This document shows, piece by piece, positions 16,797 through 25,604 of a stretch of DNA of 64,000 nt. The notes beneath the pieces were generated by a model. That model saw only the letters and a list, made by a program, of their open reading frames with translations, was not told the DNA's origin and ran no database searches. How positions within the stretch are numbered: the stretch's first letter is position 1; each line of letters starts with the position of its first letter. The stretch is from Alkalinema sp. CACIAM 70d. Its GTDB lineage: Bacteria > Cyanobacteriota > Cyanobacteriia > Leptolyngbyales > Leptolyngbyaceae. The stretch covers positions 62,001-126,000 of the forward strand of contig MUGG01000133.1 of the NCBI GenBank assembly GCA_002148405.1. Direction: 5' to 3'. Both the position numbers and the translations under genes were made by a program.

Positions 16797-17056
16797 GATG
16801 ATTTCTGGTCACGACGGCGGCGGCCTTCGGCCTTGAGGTCAGCGATCGAACGTTGGGAAAATTCGCCGCGATCGGCTTGGTCAACGGCTTGCTGAAGGTC
16901 TTGGCGGAGAGCTACTAGCTGCATTTCTTGAAGGTTATCTCTGTCTTTGAGTAAACGTAATCCTTCGCGAATAACTTCGCTGGCGGAGTGATAGAGGCCA
17001 CTATCAACTTTACTCTGGACATATTGTTCTAATTCTTTCGTGAGAGAAACATTCAT
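16793..17056 (-). CDS. parD: ParD-type ribbon-helix-helix antitoxin
   Basis: An 87-residue protein. The N-terminus M-N-V-S-L-T-K-E-L-E-Q-Y-V-Q-S-K-V gives the DNA-binding strand and first helix of a ribbon-helix-helix fold. S-A-S-E-V-I-R-E-G-L-R-L-L follows, then a charged C-terminal tail that would wrap the toxin. It should neutralise the ParE-like partner and repress the shared promoter upstream of 17056. There is no transposase nearby, so this is a chromosomal module placed between tatC and the ABC permease. Confidence 0.9.
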   Translation of the reverse strand: MNVSLTKELEQYVQSKVDSGLYHSASEVIREGLRLLKDRDNLQEMQLVALRQDLQQAVDQADRGEFSQRSIADLKAEGRRRRDQKSS

Positions 17057-17226
17057 GACTGATGTCGGGAGTTAGCAGCTTTTGTTATTTATTTAGATTA
17101 ACAAAAATGCCGAAGCGCTATAGAAAACAAAATAAGGACAAAAACAGTCGCGAATTCAAAACCACAGTTGGACTAAAGCATCGTGGTGCAGGGTTGCAGC
17201 GGTCATCTTTAGGGTCTGATTGGGCG

Positions 17227-17859
17227 TTAAACAGTAGAATCAGAAGCCTGACCAGGTTCAACAGCTTTCGGTTTCAAGCGTTTTTGAATTAAGAAACCAA
17301 CAAAATTTAGGATCTGATCCATGAGAAATGCCGTGACCATGACCGCGATCGCCGCATTCACCACAGGCTTTAAACTCTGCGTTCCTTGGTTATAGAGATC
17401 CCAAATGTAGCCTCCCAAGGTCTGATTACTCGACAGAAGAATATCCGCCGTGATCATGACCGACCAAGCCAACATCAGCCCAAAGCGCAAGCCTTGGAAA
17501 ATGCTGGGAATCGCAAAAAACATCTGGTTTTGGTGCCGTCTTGCCCGTTGAATCCCAATCGCAGTGTAAATCGCCACAACCCAGAATGTACTAAACGCCA
17601 CCAGTAACGAACCGATCGGTTCAGTCTGTTTCAGCAGAATGAGGAGAATGGGGATTAATAACACCGCAGGCAGAGAAGCCGGAACTTGTAACAGATACTT
17701 GGCAGCACCCGCCGTCCACCGATTCAACCCCAGTAACGTCCCCAACACCAAACCCGACACCGCCGCTGGCACAAAGCCTGCTAGCAGCAGCACCAAAGTT
17801 TGTACCAGCGCTGGCACAACAGATGCATTCATCACCAAATCAGGAGCACTAGTTTCCAT
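17227..17859 (-). CDS. ABC transporter permease-like protein lacking the EAA loop
   Basis: A 210-residue membrane protein with about five spans, resembling the NrtB/SsuC/TauC permeases of nitrate, sulfonate and taurine importers (A-A-V-S-G-L-V-L-G-T-L-L-G-L, P-A-S-L-P-A-V-L-L-I-P-I-L-L-I-L-L, then L-R-F-G-L-M-L-A-W-S-V-M-I-T-A-D-I-L). The cytoplasmic EAA loop that docks the ATPase (E-A-A-x3-G) should lie between about residues 102 and 120. Instead there is only Q-R-A-R-R-H-Q-N-Q-M-F-F-A-I-P-S. No ATPase or binding protein gene is adjacent. It may be a degenerate or repurposed permease. The assignment to this fold is firm; transport is doubtful. Confidence 0.75.
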   Translation of the reverse strand: METSAPDLVMNASVVPALVQTLVLLLAGFVPAAVSGLVLGTLLGLNRWTAGAAKYLLQVPASLPAVLLIPILLILLKQTEPIGSLLVAFSTFWVVAIYTAIGIQRARRHQNQMFFAIPSIFQGLRFGLMLAWSVMITADILLSSNQTLGGYIWDLYNQGTQSLKPVVNAAIAVMVTAFLMDQILNFVGFLIQKRLKPKAVEPGQASDSTV

Positions 17860-17880
17860 AAAGCAATGGGCAAAAGCTAT

Positions 17881-17944
17881 GGGTTAAGAACTAATGGGTT
17901 AAGCACAAGGGGTTAGCGCAGTGGATTAAGCGCAAGGGGATTAA
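17881..17944. repeat. About four degenerate tandem copies of a 14-bp unit
   Basis: Units starting GGGTTAAG (GAACTAAT, CACAAG, then GGGTTAGCGCAGT, GGATTAAGCGCAAG) run head to tail just upstream of the ABC permease-like gene, on the promoter side. Confidence 0.6.
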
Positions 17945-18013
17945 CGATCGGTGAATCATCGACGATCGAGCCAACTCTAACGATCGCGCCATCCAGCCTG
18001 AAAATTGTACGCC

Positions 18014-18043
18014 AAAAAGATAGGGTAGGCATTTCACCTACCC
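18014..18043 (-). terminator. Rho-independent terminator of hemJ
   Basis: Perfect arms GGGTAGG (18023-18029) and CCTACCC (18037-18043) enclose a 7-base loop. On the minus strand the hairpin is followed by TATCTTTTT. It lies 55 bp after the hemJ stop. Confidence 0.85.
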
Positions 18044-18097
18044 ACTTTAAAAAGCAACATTAAGCTAGAACAAAATCTTAGATTCTGAGAAAACAAA

Positions 18098-18703
18098 TTA
18101 CACCGTCGGCTCAGGGGTTCTTTCCGCTGTCGTGGGTTGTTCCAATGCTTGCTTTTTCTTCTCTGCATCTAGACGACGTTTGCGGGCATAGAGTTGAATA
18201 CTCGCGGCAAAAGCCACCACCATCAAGAGAATGACATAGCCCGTCGCATTGGTGGGAATGTCATTCTTAAACACCGCCAACATCACCACCACCACCAGGA
18301 AAAAGGTGGGAAATTCATTCATCCAACGAAATTGCTTCGAGGTGAGCGGCGTTTCCCCAGCTTCCAACTTGGCAATCACCCGCCGACAGAAGAAATGAAA
18401 CACCACTAGCACCCCAACCAGCGCAATCTTCACATGCAGCCAGGTTTGGTGCAGAAATTCCGGTTGCACGACCAGCATCCCGATCGCCATCGCGATCGTC
18501 ACAATCATCGCAGGCGTCATGATGATGCCATAAAGGCGTTTTTCCATCAGCGTGTACTGTTCCCGCAGGATGCTGCGCACGGGTTCAGTCTGCTGTTCCT
18601 GGGCTTCGGCATGGTAGACAAACAGGCGGGGCAGATAGAATAGACCCGCGAACCAGGAGACAAAGCCAACGATGTGAAAGGCTTTAAACCAAAAATAGGG
18701 CAT
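18098..18703 (-). CDS. hemJ: Protoporphyrinogen oxidase HemJ
   Basis: A 201-residue membrane protein of the HemJ family. It oxidises protoporphyrinogen IX to protoporphyrin IX in heme and chlorophyll synthesis. The conserved start Y-F-W-F-K-A-F-H-I-V-G-F-V-S-W-F-A-G-L-F-Y-L-P-R-L-F carries the essential His near residue 9 and an Arg near 26. Four to five spans follow, with the L-H-V-K-I-A-L-V segment and R-W-M-N-E-F-P-T near residues 130-140. In Synechocystis the homologue is slr1790 and binds a b-type heme. The C-terminus is a charged tail. The gene is followed by a clear terminator, and trhO lies about 80 bp upstream on the same strand. Confidence 0.93.
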   Translation of the reverse strand: MPYFWFKAFHIVGFVSWFAGLFYLPRLFVYHAEAQEQQTEPVRSILREQYTLMEKRLYGIIMTPAMIVTIAMAIGMLVVQPEFLHQTWLHVKIALVGVLVVFHFFCRRVIAKLEAGETPLTSKQFRWMNEFPTFFLVVVVMLAVFKNDIPTNATGYVILLMVVAFAASIQLYARKRRLDAEKKKQALEQPTTAERTPEPTV

Positions 18704-18784
18704 AGGTTAAAGTCAGGATGTAAAAAACGCCTGACTGTATTAAAGGCAATGTCTTGTCCCTAAAGCAAGGGGGAGACGGATGCT

Positions 18785-19669
18785 TCAGCGCGATCGCTGC
18801 AACACACGCTGCTTCTGCCGCTCTTGGTTGCGCCGGAGCCGTTCCTCCGTTTGGAGATCCACACAATGGGGGCAGTGAATTCCTTCTTGATACTGGTCAG
18901 ACTGCCGTTCTGCGATCGACAAAGGATGGCCGCAAGCCCGACACAACTCGTAGGAACCCTCCTCAACACCATGGGTCACCGCCACCCGTTGATCAAACAC
19001 AAAACATTCCCCATCCCACAGACTCTCTTCCGGAGCCACTTCTTCCAGGTATTTCAGAATGCCGCCCTTGAGGTGATAGACGGTTTCAAACCCCTGGGAC
19101 AGCATGTAAGCCGATGCCTTTTCACAGCGAATTCCCCCTGTGCAGAACATCGCAACTTTTTTATGTTGAGTCGGATCCAAATGCTGCTTAACATAGTCTG
19201 GAAACTGCCGGAAGGATTCCGTTTGGGGATTAACGGCACCTTGGAAGCTCCCCGTTCTGACCTCGAAGTCATTGCGGGTATCAATGACAATCACTTCTGG
19301 ATCCTGAATCACCGCATTCCAGTCTTCGGGATCAACATAGGTGCCAACACCCTCAGCGGGGTTCACCTCCGGTAAGCCTAGGGTGACAATTTCCGGCTTC
19401 ACTTTGACTTTCAACCGATCGAAGGGCTGCTGATCCGTATAAGATTCCTTGACTTCCAAATTAACCAGTCGAGGATCCGATCGCAATTCCCCAAAAATCC
19501 CATCGATCGCTTCCCGCGAACCACTAATAGTGCCGTTAATACCTTCCTGGGCCAGCAAGATTGTGCCCCGAATATGCAGTTCCAGACAGCGATCGAACAA
19601 ATGATCCCGCATCTGACGGCAATCGGGCAACGCCACAAACTGGTAGAAGGCAGCAACAACAATAGACAT
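18785..19669 (-). CDS. trhO: tRNA uridine-34 hydroxylase TrhO, rhodanese-like
   Basis: A 294-residue protein of the YceA/TrhO family, which hydroxylates wobble uridine 34 in tRNA to 5-hydroxyuridine. An N-terminal ferredoxin-like domain (R-G-T-I-L-L-A-Q-E-G-I-N-G-T-I-S-G near residue 38) is followed by a rhodanese domain with active-site loop F-C-T-G-G-I-R-C-E-K-A near residues 175-185. A C-terminal Cys-rich zinc-like region follows (C-R-A-C-G-H-P ... C-P-H-C). Length and all segments are normal for the family. hemJ follows on the same strand, and a shared transcript is possible. The start at 19669 matches the family N-terminus. Confidence 0.93.
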   Translation of the reverse strand: MSIVVAAFYQFVALPDCRQMRDHLFDRCLELHIRGTILLAQEGINGTISGSREAIDGIFGELRSDPRLVNLEVKESYTDQQPFDRLKVKVKPEIVTLGLPEVNPAEGVGTYVDPEDWNAVIQDPEVIVIDTRNDFEVRTGSFQGAVNPQTESFRQFPDYVKQHLDPTQHKKVAMFCTGGIRCEKASAYMLSQGFETVYHLKGGILKYLEEVAPEESLWDGECFVFDQRVAVTHGVEEGSYELCRACGHPLSIAERQSDQYQEGIHCPHCVDLQTEERLRRNQERQKQRVLQRSR

Positions 19670-19800
19670 AGTGAATGGGAAACAGGGTCAACCCGTGCGA
19701 GGTGGATTATGGGGCGATCATCTCAAATCGCAGATCGATTATCTAACCAGATCCCAACGGAAAAGTCATCCTAGGCAGCAATCCTGAATCAGTGATCGAC

Positions 19801-20172
19801 TTAGAAATCATCTTCGTAGCCGCCGCCACCACTATTCATCGGACTTTCGTTATCTCGACGGGAACCTAATAATTCTAGTCGATCGACCAAAATGACTGGG
19901 GATGAACGATTGACACCCGTATTCCGATCGACCCAGGTATCAAACTTGAGGGAGCCCTTGATCCCCACCAAGCTGCCTTTACGCACATATTGCTCAGCCA
20001 CTTCCGCTTGCCGTCCCCACAACTCCAGGTTGAACCAATCTGGCTGATCGTTGTTGCGACTGTTCCGATTCACCGCCAAGGTTAACCGACATTTAACGCT
20101 CCCCGACTCAAAATATTTGACATCCGGATCTCCGCCGACGCGACCCACAAGGGTAATAACGTTTAAGCTCAT
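19801..20172 (-). CDS. ssb: Single-stranded DNA-binding protein
   Basis: A 123-residue OB-fold protein. It starts M-S-L-N-V-I-T-L-V-G-R-V-G-G-D-P-D and continues with C-R-L-T-L-A-V-N and W-F-N-L-E-L-W-G-R-Q-A-E. The acidic tip ends G-G-Y-E-D-D-F, the site that recruits replication and repair proteins. Cyanobacteria often carry a short SSB of this type. The frame reaches a TTG at 20208, adding 12 residues, but the family start and an AAAGG site point to ATG at 20172. It is monocistronic. Its position a few kilobases from the candidate origin may be coincidence. Confidence 0.93.
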   Translation of the reverse strand: MSLNVITLVGRVGGDPDVKYFESGSVKCRLTLAVNRNSRNNDQPDWFNLELWGRQAEVAEQYVRKGSLVGIKGSLKFDTWVDRNTGVNRSSPVILVDRLELLGSRRDNESPMNSGGGGYEDDF

Positions 20173-20208
20173 GACCTTTGGTTTCAGTTCTAAGGTACTG
20201 GTGGACAA

Positions 20209-20939
20209 GTTCGTTTCCCTATCCTAACTAGAAGTTTCCCCGCTAGCGCAGAATCTTTCCATGGTTCAGTTTTTTCCAGCAGATTTCAGAAGAATAGACA
20301 TTCTCTCTGGGTGATCCCTAGGTTCCCGCAACCCGAATCGATGATCTCGATCAAACTGCTTGTCTAACACCTCTTGTTTGACAGCTTTTAATAGTTTGTT
20401 GGATTTATGTGGTTATATAGGTGCATAACAAATTGCGATATCTGATGGATAACCTCAAGCGTTGATGGTATGACATCCAGGAATCTTTAACCTCTGACGG
20501 ATTTTTTCAGTTTCCATTTTCTTGCAAGTTGTTTTCCCTAGAGAGAAGGCTCCACCTAGCTTACACTCGCTTAATATCTTGTCTCTTAGCCCTTTCGCCG
20601 ATAATTAGTCGCGCGGCACCCTAGAAAAACTCGCCGCTGAATGTAACAAATGAAGCTTAGAGTGGTAAATTATTGCCAATTTAACCGGGTTGTCCTTAAA
20701 CAGTGTGTTAACTGCTCATAGGAAAGAGCCAGTTTATCCTTGGTTAGCGATCGGGTCGTCTAGACGGTGGTCAGAAAACATACTAGAATCCACCTTTGTT
20801 TCCATTGTCCATAAAAGCTGATGTTTCCACTGAAACATTTTGGCAACATCTAAAGGTTGGGCTTTCAAGTTGGACTTCCCATTGCAAGGGTGGCTGGGCT
20901 TCAGGAACGTTGTCGTTAGTACAGAAGGCAGAGTAAGTC
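20209..20939. other. Divergent intergenic region, about 730 bp, upstream of mreB and ssb
   Basis: No gene is visible. TTGACA-like and TATATA-like boxes occur near 20377 and 20413, but not at consensus spacing. The length suggests a long leader or several promoters for the mreBCD operon. No structured RNA was recognised. Confidence 0.5.
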
Positions 20940-21977
20940 GTGGGTCTTTTCAGTCGCTTTTCCCTGTCCCGAGATATGGGGATTGATCTGGGTACCGCTA
21001 ATACGTTGGTTTACGTTTCAGGCAAAGGCATTGTCCTCCAAGAACCGTCCGTAGTGGCGATCGATCAAAATGAGCGCGTTCCCTTGGCTGTTGGGGAAGA
21101 TGCCAAACGCATGCTGGGTCGGACACCGGGAAATATTGTGGCCCTGCGCCCACTGCGGGATGGGGTCATCGCGGATTTTGACACCGCAGAATTGATGCTG
21201 AAGCACTTCATTACCCGCGTCCACGAAGGGAAACAACTGGTTTCGCCTCGGGTAGTGATTGGCATTCCCAGTGGGGTCACGGGCGTAGAACGGCGGGCCG
21301 TGATGGATGCGGCGACCCAAGCCGGAGCACGGGAAGTGTTTCTGATCGATGAGCCCGTGGCAGCGGCGATCGGCGCTGGTCTCCCCGTGGCAGAACCAAC
21401 GGGAAACATGATTATTGACATCGGCGGCGGCACCACCGAGGTGGCCGTTCTCAGCTTGCAGGGCACAGTACTGAGTGAATCGGTTCGGGTGGCGGGCGAT
21501 GAACTGAGTGACGCGATCGTCCAATACATGAAAAAAGTCCATAACCTCGTGATTGGGGAACGCACCGCCGAGGAAATCAAGATTGCGATCGGCTCTGCCT
21601 ACCCCAGCCGCGACGCCGACGAAGAAACCATGGAAGTGCGCGGGCTGCACCTGCTGTCGGGTCTGCCCCAAACTGTGACGATCAAAGCCCCAGAAATTCG
21701 CGAAAGCATGGCCGAGCCTTTGGCTGTGATCGTTGATGCAGTGAAGCGCACCCTGGAACGGACTCCGCCGGAGTTGGCATCTGACATCATCGATCGGGGC
21801 ATCATGTTAGCAGGGGGGGGAGCCTTACTCAAGGGCCTCGATACCCTGATCAGCCATGAAACCGGAATCGTGGTTCATGTGGCTGCCGATCCGCTCAGCT
21901 GTGTAGTGTTAGGCACCGGGCGGGTTCTAGAGAACTTCAATCAACTGGGACGAGTATTCAGCAGCCGTCCACGCTAG
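20940..21977 (+). CDS. mreB: Rod shape-determining protein MreB
   Basis: A 345-residue bacterial actin. G-L-F-S-R-F-S ... M-G-I-D-L-G-T-A-N-T-L-V-Y gives the N-terminal amphipathic membrane anchor and phosphate-1 loop. I-I-D-I-G-G-G-T-T-E-V-A-V near residue 158 is the phosphate-2 loop, and G-G-G-A-L-L-K-G-L near 290 is the adenosine site. It polymerises under the membrane and guides the elongation peptidoglycan machinery. It begins with GTG at 20940 after a GGCAGAG site. It is the first gene of mreB-mreC-mreD. Confidence 0.98.
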   Translation: MGLFSRFSLSRDMGIDLGTANTLVYVSGKGIVLQEPSVVAIDQNERVPLAVGEDAKRMLGRTPGNIVALRPLRDGVIADFDTAELMLKHFITRVHEGKQLVSPRVVIGIPSGVTGVERRAVMDAATQAGAREVFLIDEPVAAAIGAGLPVAEPTGNMIIDIGGGTTEVAVLSLQGTVLSESVRVAGDELSDAIVQYMKKVHNLVIGERTAEEIKIAIGSAYPSRDADEETMEVRGLHLLSGLPQTVTIKAPEIRESMAEPLAVIVDAVKRTLERTPPELASDIIDRGIMLAGGGALLKGLDTLISHETGIVVHVAADPLSCVVLGTGRVLENFNQLGRVFSSRPR

Positions 21978-22140
21978 TTGTCTACGCTAGGGGGAGATTG
22001 AAATTCAGGTTCTCCTGATCCAGACAATTCTCGGGTGGAAGGTAATGTAGCCATTTCCTTAAGTCTGAAAAGGTGCTACCACTGTGCTTTTCACCCAGCT
22101 CTTCACCCGACCTAAAGTCCAACCTCGAACAAGTCTTCGC

Positions 22141-22980
22141 ATGTTTACAGTACGCCGCTGGTGGGAACGGTACGGAACACAAACGCTCTTGATCGGCCTT
22201 GCGATCGGGACAGCGGCGATCGTGCGTCAAACCCAAGGGGTTTGGCTCATGGAAACCTACCAAGGGTTAACCCGTCCCTTTCAAGGCAATCCCAACCAAG
22301 CCGCCCTGCAAATCGAAAATGCTCAGGTTCTGGAACTCCAGCAACGCCTGATCGAATTGCAAAACCGCAATCAGCGTCTGGAAGAATTACTGGGCTTAGT
22401 TCAAGGCAAAAAACCGGAAGCCTTACCCGCTCCGGTGATTGGCCGTAGCGCAGACCACTGGTGGCAACAGATCATCCTGGGACGGGGTAGTCAGGATGGC
22501 GTGCAAGTCAATAGCGTTGTCATGGCTCCCGGGGGCGTCGTTGGACGGGTTAGCCAGGTGAGTCCCCATGCCAGCCGCGTTGTGCTGTTAAGTGACGCCG
22601 CTAACCAGGTGGGTGTAACGGTAAGCCGTAGCCGTGCCACAGGGTACATGAAAGGACAAACGGGAGAAAACGCAGGCACCCAGGTGATCATGCAGTTTTT
22701 TGATAAGGTGCCTGATGTTCGCAAAGGCGATACCGTTGTGACCTCGTCTTTCAGTAGCAAGTTTCCAGCGGGCTTACCCGTAGGGCGGATCGAATCGATC
22801 GACCTCAGCAAGAGTCCGGCTCCGGAAGCCATTATTCAACTAACCGCCCCAATCGGTTCCTTAGAATGGGTAGCCGTTTATCCTCCCGGCGTCCCGAATC
22901 AAGCGGATGCCCTGCCCAACCCAGAACCTTCCCCCTCTTCTAGTTTTGCACCTAGCCCTTCACCGTCAGCCCAACCATGA
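22141..22980 (+). CDS. mreC: Cell shape-determining protein MreC
   Basis: A 279-residue bitopic protein. It has an N-terminal membrane span near residues 13-27 and a coiled coil near residues 55-85 (V-L-E-L-Q-Q-R-L-I-E-L-Q-N-R-N-Q). Two beta barrels follow (P-V-I-G-R-S-A-D-H-W-W, G-G-V-V-G-R-V-S-Q-V). The tail is Ser/Pro-rich. It links MreB and MreD to the periplasmic synthases. A GTG at 22084 with AAGGTG ten bases before it would add 19 residues; I prefer ATG at 22141 because homologues begin near the R-R-W-W-E-R motif, but the longer start is possible. Its stop overlaps mreD by four bases. Confidence 0.95.
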   Translation: MFTVRRWWERYGTQTLLIGLAIGTAAIVRQTQGVWLMETYQGLTRPFQGNPNQAALQIENAQVLELQQRLIELQNRNQRLEELLGLVQGKKPEALPAPVIGRSADHWWQQIILGRGSQDGVQVNSVVMAPGGVVGRVSQVSPHASRVVLLSDAANQVGVTVSRSRATGYMKGQTGENAGTQVIMQFFDKVPDVRKGDTVVTSSFSSKFPAGLPVGRIESIDLSKSPAPEAIIQLTAPIGSLEWVAVYPPGVPNQADALPNPEPSPSSSFAPSPSPSAQP

Positions 22981-23558
22981 TTCGTTTGTTCGCTTTCGGT
23001 CAGCTTTCCCGGCAGTGTTCCCACTGGATGGAGCAAAGTCCCTTAGCTCGGTGGGGCGTGGTCTGTGGGGGAACAGCCCTTTCTGTCTTTGTCTGTTTAA
23101 TGTTATCGCCAACCCGCTGGCCAGGAATGACCTTGGCAGGCATTGGCCCTAATTGGCTACTGATTTGGGTCGTTGCTTGGAGTCTGAAGCGCAATGTCTG
23201 GTCGGCGATCGCGGCGGGTATTGCGCTGGGCTTTTTGCAGGACGCCATGACCGAGTTACATCCTAGCCACGCCCTTAGCTTAGTCGTCGTGGGCTTTTTA
23301 ACGGCTCGTTTACAAAAACAGCGCTATCTGCAAGAGGATTTTATTTCCGTGGCGCTGGTTGTGTTTGGCATGGCGGTGGTGGCCGAAACGGTGACTGCGA
23401 TTCAGTTCAGTCTCATGGGCACCCGATCGCTGCTGGAAATTTGGAAACACCATCAACTGATTGCCCTTAGTTCCGCCATTCTCAGCAGTCTGTGGGCACC
23501 AGTCATCTATTTCCCACTGAACCGTTGGTGGCAGTGGGTTGGTATTCAAGAAGATTAG
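22977..23558 (+). CDS. mreD: Rod shape-determining protein MreD
   Basis: A 193-residue membrane protein with about five to six hydrophobic spans. It is recognised by position and by the pattern W-P-G-M-T-L-A-G-I-G-P-N-W-L-L-I-W-V-V-A-W-S-L and G-F-L-Q-D-A-M-T. MreD works with MreC, RodA and PBP2 in side-wall synthesis. ATG overlaps the mreC stop (ATGA), so the two are translationally coupled. The sequence is poorly conserved, as is usual for MreD. It converges with the ABC exporter gene, with a hairpin between them. Confidence 0.93.
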   Translation: MIRLFAFGQLSRQCSHWMEQSPLARWGVVCGGTALSVFVCLMLSPTRWPGMTLAGIGPNWLLIWVVAWSLKRNVWSAIAAGIALGFLQDAMTELHPSHALSLVVVGFLTARLQKQRYLQEDFISVALVVFGMAVVAETVTAIQFSLMGTRSLLEIWKHHQLIALSSAILSSLWAPVIYFPLNRWWQWVGIQED

Positions 23559-23563
23559 GTAGA

Positions 23564-23592
23564 CTGGTCAGACCCACTGGAAGTCTAACCAG
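23564..23592. terminator. Hairpin between convergent mreD and ABC exporter genes
   Basis: Arms CTGGTCAGAC (23564-23573) and GTCTAACCAG (23583-23592) pair with one mismatch around a 9-base loop, in the 61-bp gap between two stop codons. The T tract on either side is weak (ATGAAAAAT follows), so termination is probable but not certain. Confidence 0.6.
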
Positions 23593-23619
23593 ATGAAAAA
23601 TACCCTATAAACTTCTTCT

Positions 23620-25380
23620 CTAAGCTTCCACCACTGCCACTAGTTGCTGCTGATTCCACAGGGTTTGATATAAACCAGGCATCGCCAGCAAGGTTTCGTG
23701 GCTGCCCATTTGCTGAATCTTGCCCTGATCCATCACAAAAATACGATCGGCCATAGCGGCAGCGGATAACTGGTGGGAAATAAAAATCACTGTTTTGCGG
23801 CGGGTGCCTTCCGAGAGATTTTTCAAAATTTGTGTGGCCGTTTGGTTATCCACGCTGGACAGGGCATCATCCAAAATCAGAATCGGCGCATCCACTAGTA
23901 AGGCTCTCGCCAAGGCTGTGCGTTGCCGTTGCCCCCCGGATAGCGTAATGCCCCGCTCTCCCACTAAGGTATCGTACTGCTGGGGAAAATTGAGGATTTC
24001 TGGATGAATTTGGGCTTCTTTCGCAGCTTGCTCAATTTCCAAATCCGTTGCAGTGGGCAGGCCATAGGCAATGTTATTGCGAATGAACGTGCTGAACAAA
24101 AAACTATCCTGGGGCACGTAGGAAATGGCCCCGCGCAAATCCTGAAGACGCATTTGCGTAATATCGATGCCATCTAAAAAGAGCTGTCCTGGCGCAATGT
24201 CCAACAGACGAGGAATGGCATTAGCAAGGGTGGATTTTCCGGATCCGATCGCGCCGACGATCGCCACGGTTTCCCCCGGTTGGATTTCAAAGGTGATTTG
24301 CTTCAGAGCCGCGATCGAGGCTCCCTCGGTCGTCGGGTAGTCATAGTTCAAGTTGCGAGCCTGCAAGTGCCCCTGAATTTGCTCCGGGGGAATCGACTTC
24401 GCATCTGGGGCATCTTGAATTTTGGGTTCCACGGATAGAATGGCCTCGATCCGATCGATGCTGACTTCCCCCCGTTGGTAGGCGGTAATCGTAAAGCCCA
24501 TGAGGGCCGTCGGAAAAGCCAGCTTTTCCACAAAGATAAACAGCGCAATCAAATCTTCAATATTCAACTCACCCCGTTGGATGGCAGGCCCCCCAAACCA
24601 GAGCAAGATTAAGCTACTACCATAGGCCAAACCCGACAAAATCGGAAACAGGGTTGTGCGGGTCTTGGCTAACTTCAGGTTGGCCCCAAACAAGCGATCG
24701 TTCAAATCCTGAAAAGCTTGCCGCTCATTCTCTTCCTGAGCATAAATCTTGATTAAGGAAATTCCACTCATGTCCTCCTGGATCAGTTCGCTTAGATCCG
24801 AAAGACGTTCCTGAACAGCAATTTGCTGGGTACGGAGCTTATTGCTAAACAAATTGACTACCACCAGCATGACGGGATAGATCATTAATGCCAGCAAACT
24901 CAGCTTGACATTAATTTTCAGCATTGCGGGCAGGGTCATGCCATAGGCAAAGATTGTATTGGCCAAACTTAAAATAGCAAAGCCTAGCAATCGCCGAATA
25001 TTATCCACATCACTGGTAGCACGGTTGATCAGATCCCCGATCGTATTAGTCGAGAAATAGGCCGGTTCCATCCGTAGCAGATGATTGAAAATGCGCTGCT
25101 TGAGATCAAACTCCACCTGCCGACCTACCCCAAACAGCAGCATCCGTGACGCCATCCGAATTGCCAACATGACGGAGGCCAAGACAAACACGATCGCTGC
25201 ATAGAACAACACCCGATCAAACTGAAAGGTGATTCTCAGTTCACGGATACCATCACGAATTTGCAGGGGAATGTAAATACTGAGGGCGTTAACGATAAAG
25301 AGGGCGAGAATGCCGCCGGTCGCTTGTTTCCAGTGGGGCTGGAGATAGGTACCTAGTTGTTGTAGCCGCGATCGCGCCAT
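23620..25380 (-). CDS. ABC exporter half-transporter (MdlB/MsbA-like) with non-canonical Walker B
   Basis: A 586-residue protein with six spans (residues 20-300) fused to an ATPase. Walker A is G-A-I-G-S-G-K-S-T (376-384), the signature L-S-G-G-Q (480-484), Walker B L-I-L-D (501-504) and the H-loop His 536. The residue after Walker B is Asp 505, not the catalytic Glu, as in the degenerate half of heterodimeric exporters such as MdlA and the BmrC group. A homodimer may therefore hydrolyse ATP slowly, or it may pair with another half encoded elsewhere. The substrate is unknown; lipids, peptides and drugs are all possible. It converges with mreD, and no partner gene is adjacent. Confidence 0.9.
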   Translation of the reverse strand: MARSRLQQLGTYLQPHWKQATGGILALFIVNALSIYIPLQIRDGIRELRITFQFDRVLFYAAIVFVLASVMLAIRMASRMLLFGVGRQVEFDLKQRIFNHLLRMEPAYFSTNTIGDLINRATSDVDNIRRLLGFAILSLANTIFAYGMTLPAMLKINVKLSLLALMIYPVMLVVVNLFSNKLRTQQIAVQERLSDLSELIQEDMSGISLIKIYAQEENERQAFQDLNDRLFGANLKLAKTRTTLFPILSGLAYGSSLILLWFGGPAIQRGELNIEDLIALFIFVEKLAFPTALMGFTITAYQRGEVSIDRIEAILSVEPKIQDAPDAKSIPPEQIQGHLQARNLNYDYPTTEGASIAALKQITFEIQPGETVAIVGAIGSGKSTLANAIPRLLDIAPGQLFLDGIDITQMRLQDLRGAISYVPQDSFLFSTFIRNNIAYGLPTATDLEIEQAAKEAQIHPEILNFPQQYDTLVGERGITLSGGQRQRTALARALLVDAPILILDDALSSVDNQTATQILKNLSEGTRRKTVIFISHQLSAAAMADRIFVMDQGKIQQMGSHETLLAMPGLYQTLWNQQQLVAVVEA

Positions 25381-25465
25381 AACTCAAACCTGCAAAACGA
25401 GAGTGTGAAGCTAGCCATGAGACTTCCGATTCTAGCGCGCCGAAGCGGTAAAATACGACATCACA

Positions 25466-25530
25466 GCGACTTCGTAAGTCCCGCGACTTCCACAAGTCCT
25501 GCGACTCCAAATAAGTCCTGCGACTCCAAC
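25466..25530. repeat. About 3.5 degenerate tandem copies of a 17-19 bp unit
   Basis: Units beginning GCGACTTC or GCGACTCC and ending AAGTCC lie at 25466-25482, 25483-25500 and 25501-25519, with a partial fourth at 25520-25530. They occupy the promoter region between the divergent ABC exporter and TRAP permease genes. Confidence 0.75.
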
Positions 25531-25604
25531 CCAATTACCCGTGGGACAATTTTAATCAAGTTCTGGTTTAAGTTCTGGGCCTAATCGCTCTGGGGGACAA
25601 TGCC

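Noticed and set aside
21018..21832. Open frames on the minus strand within mreB
   Set aside because: Antisense shadows of a highly conserved coding sequence.
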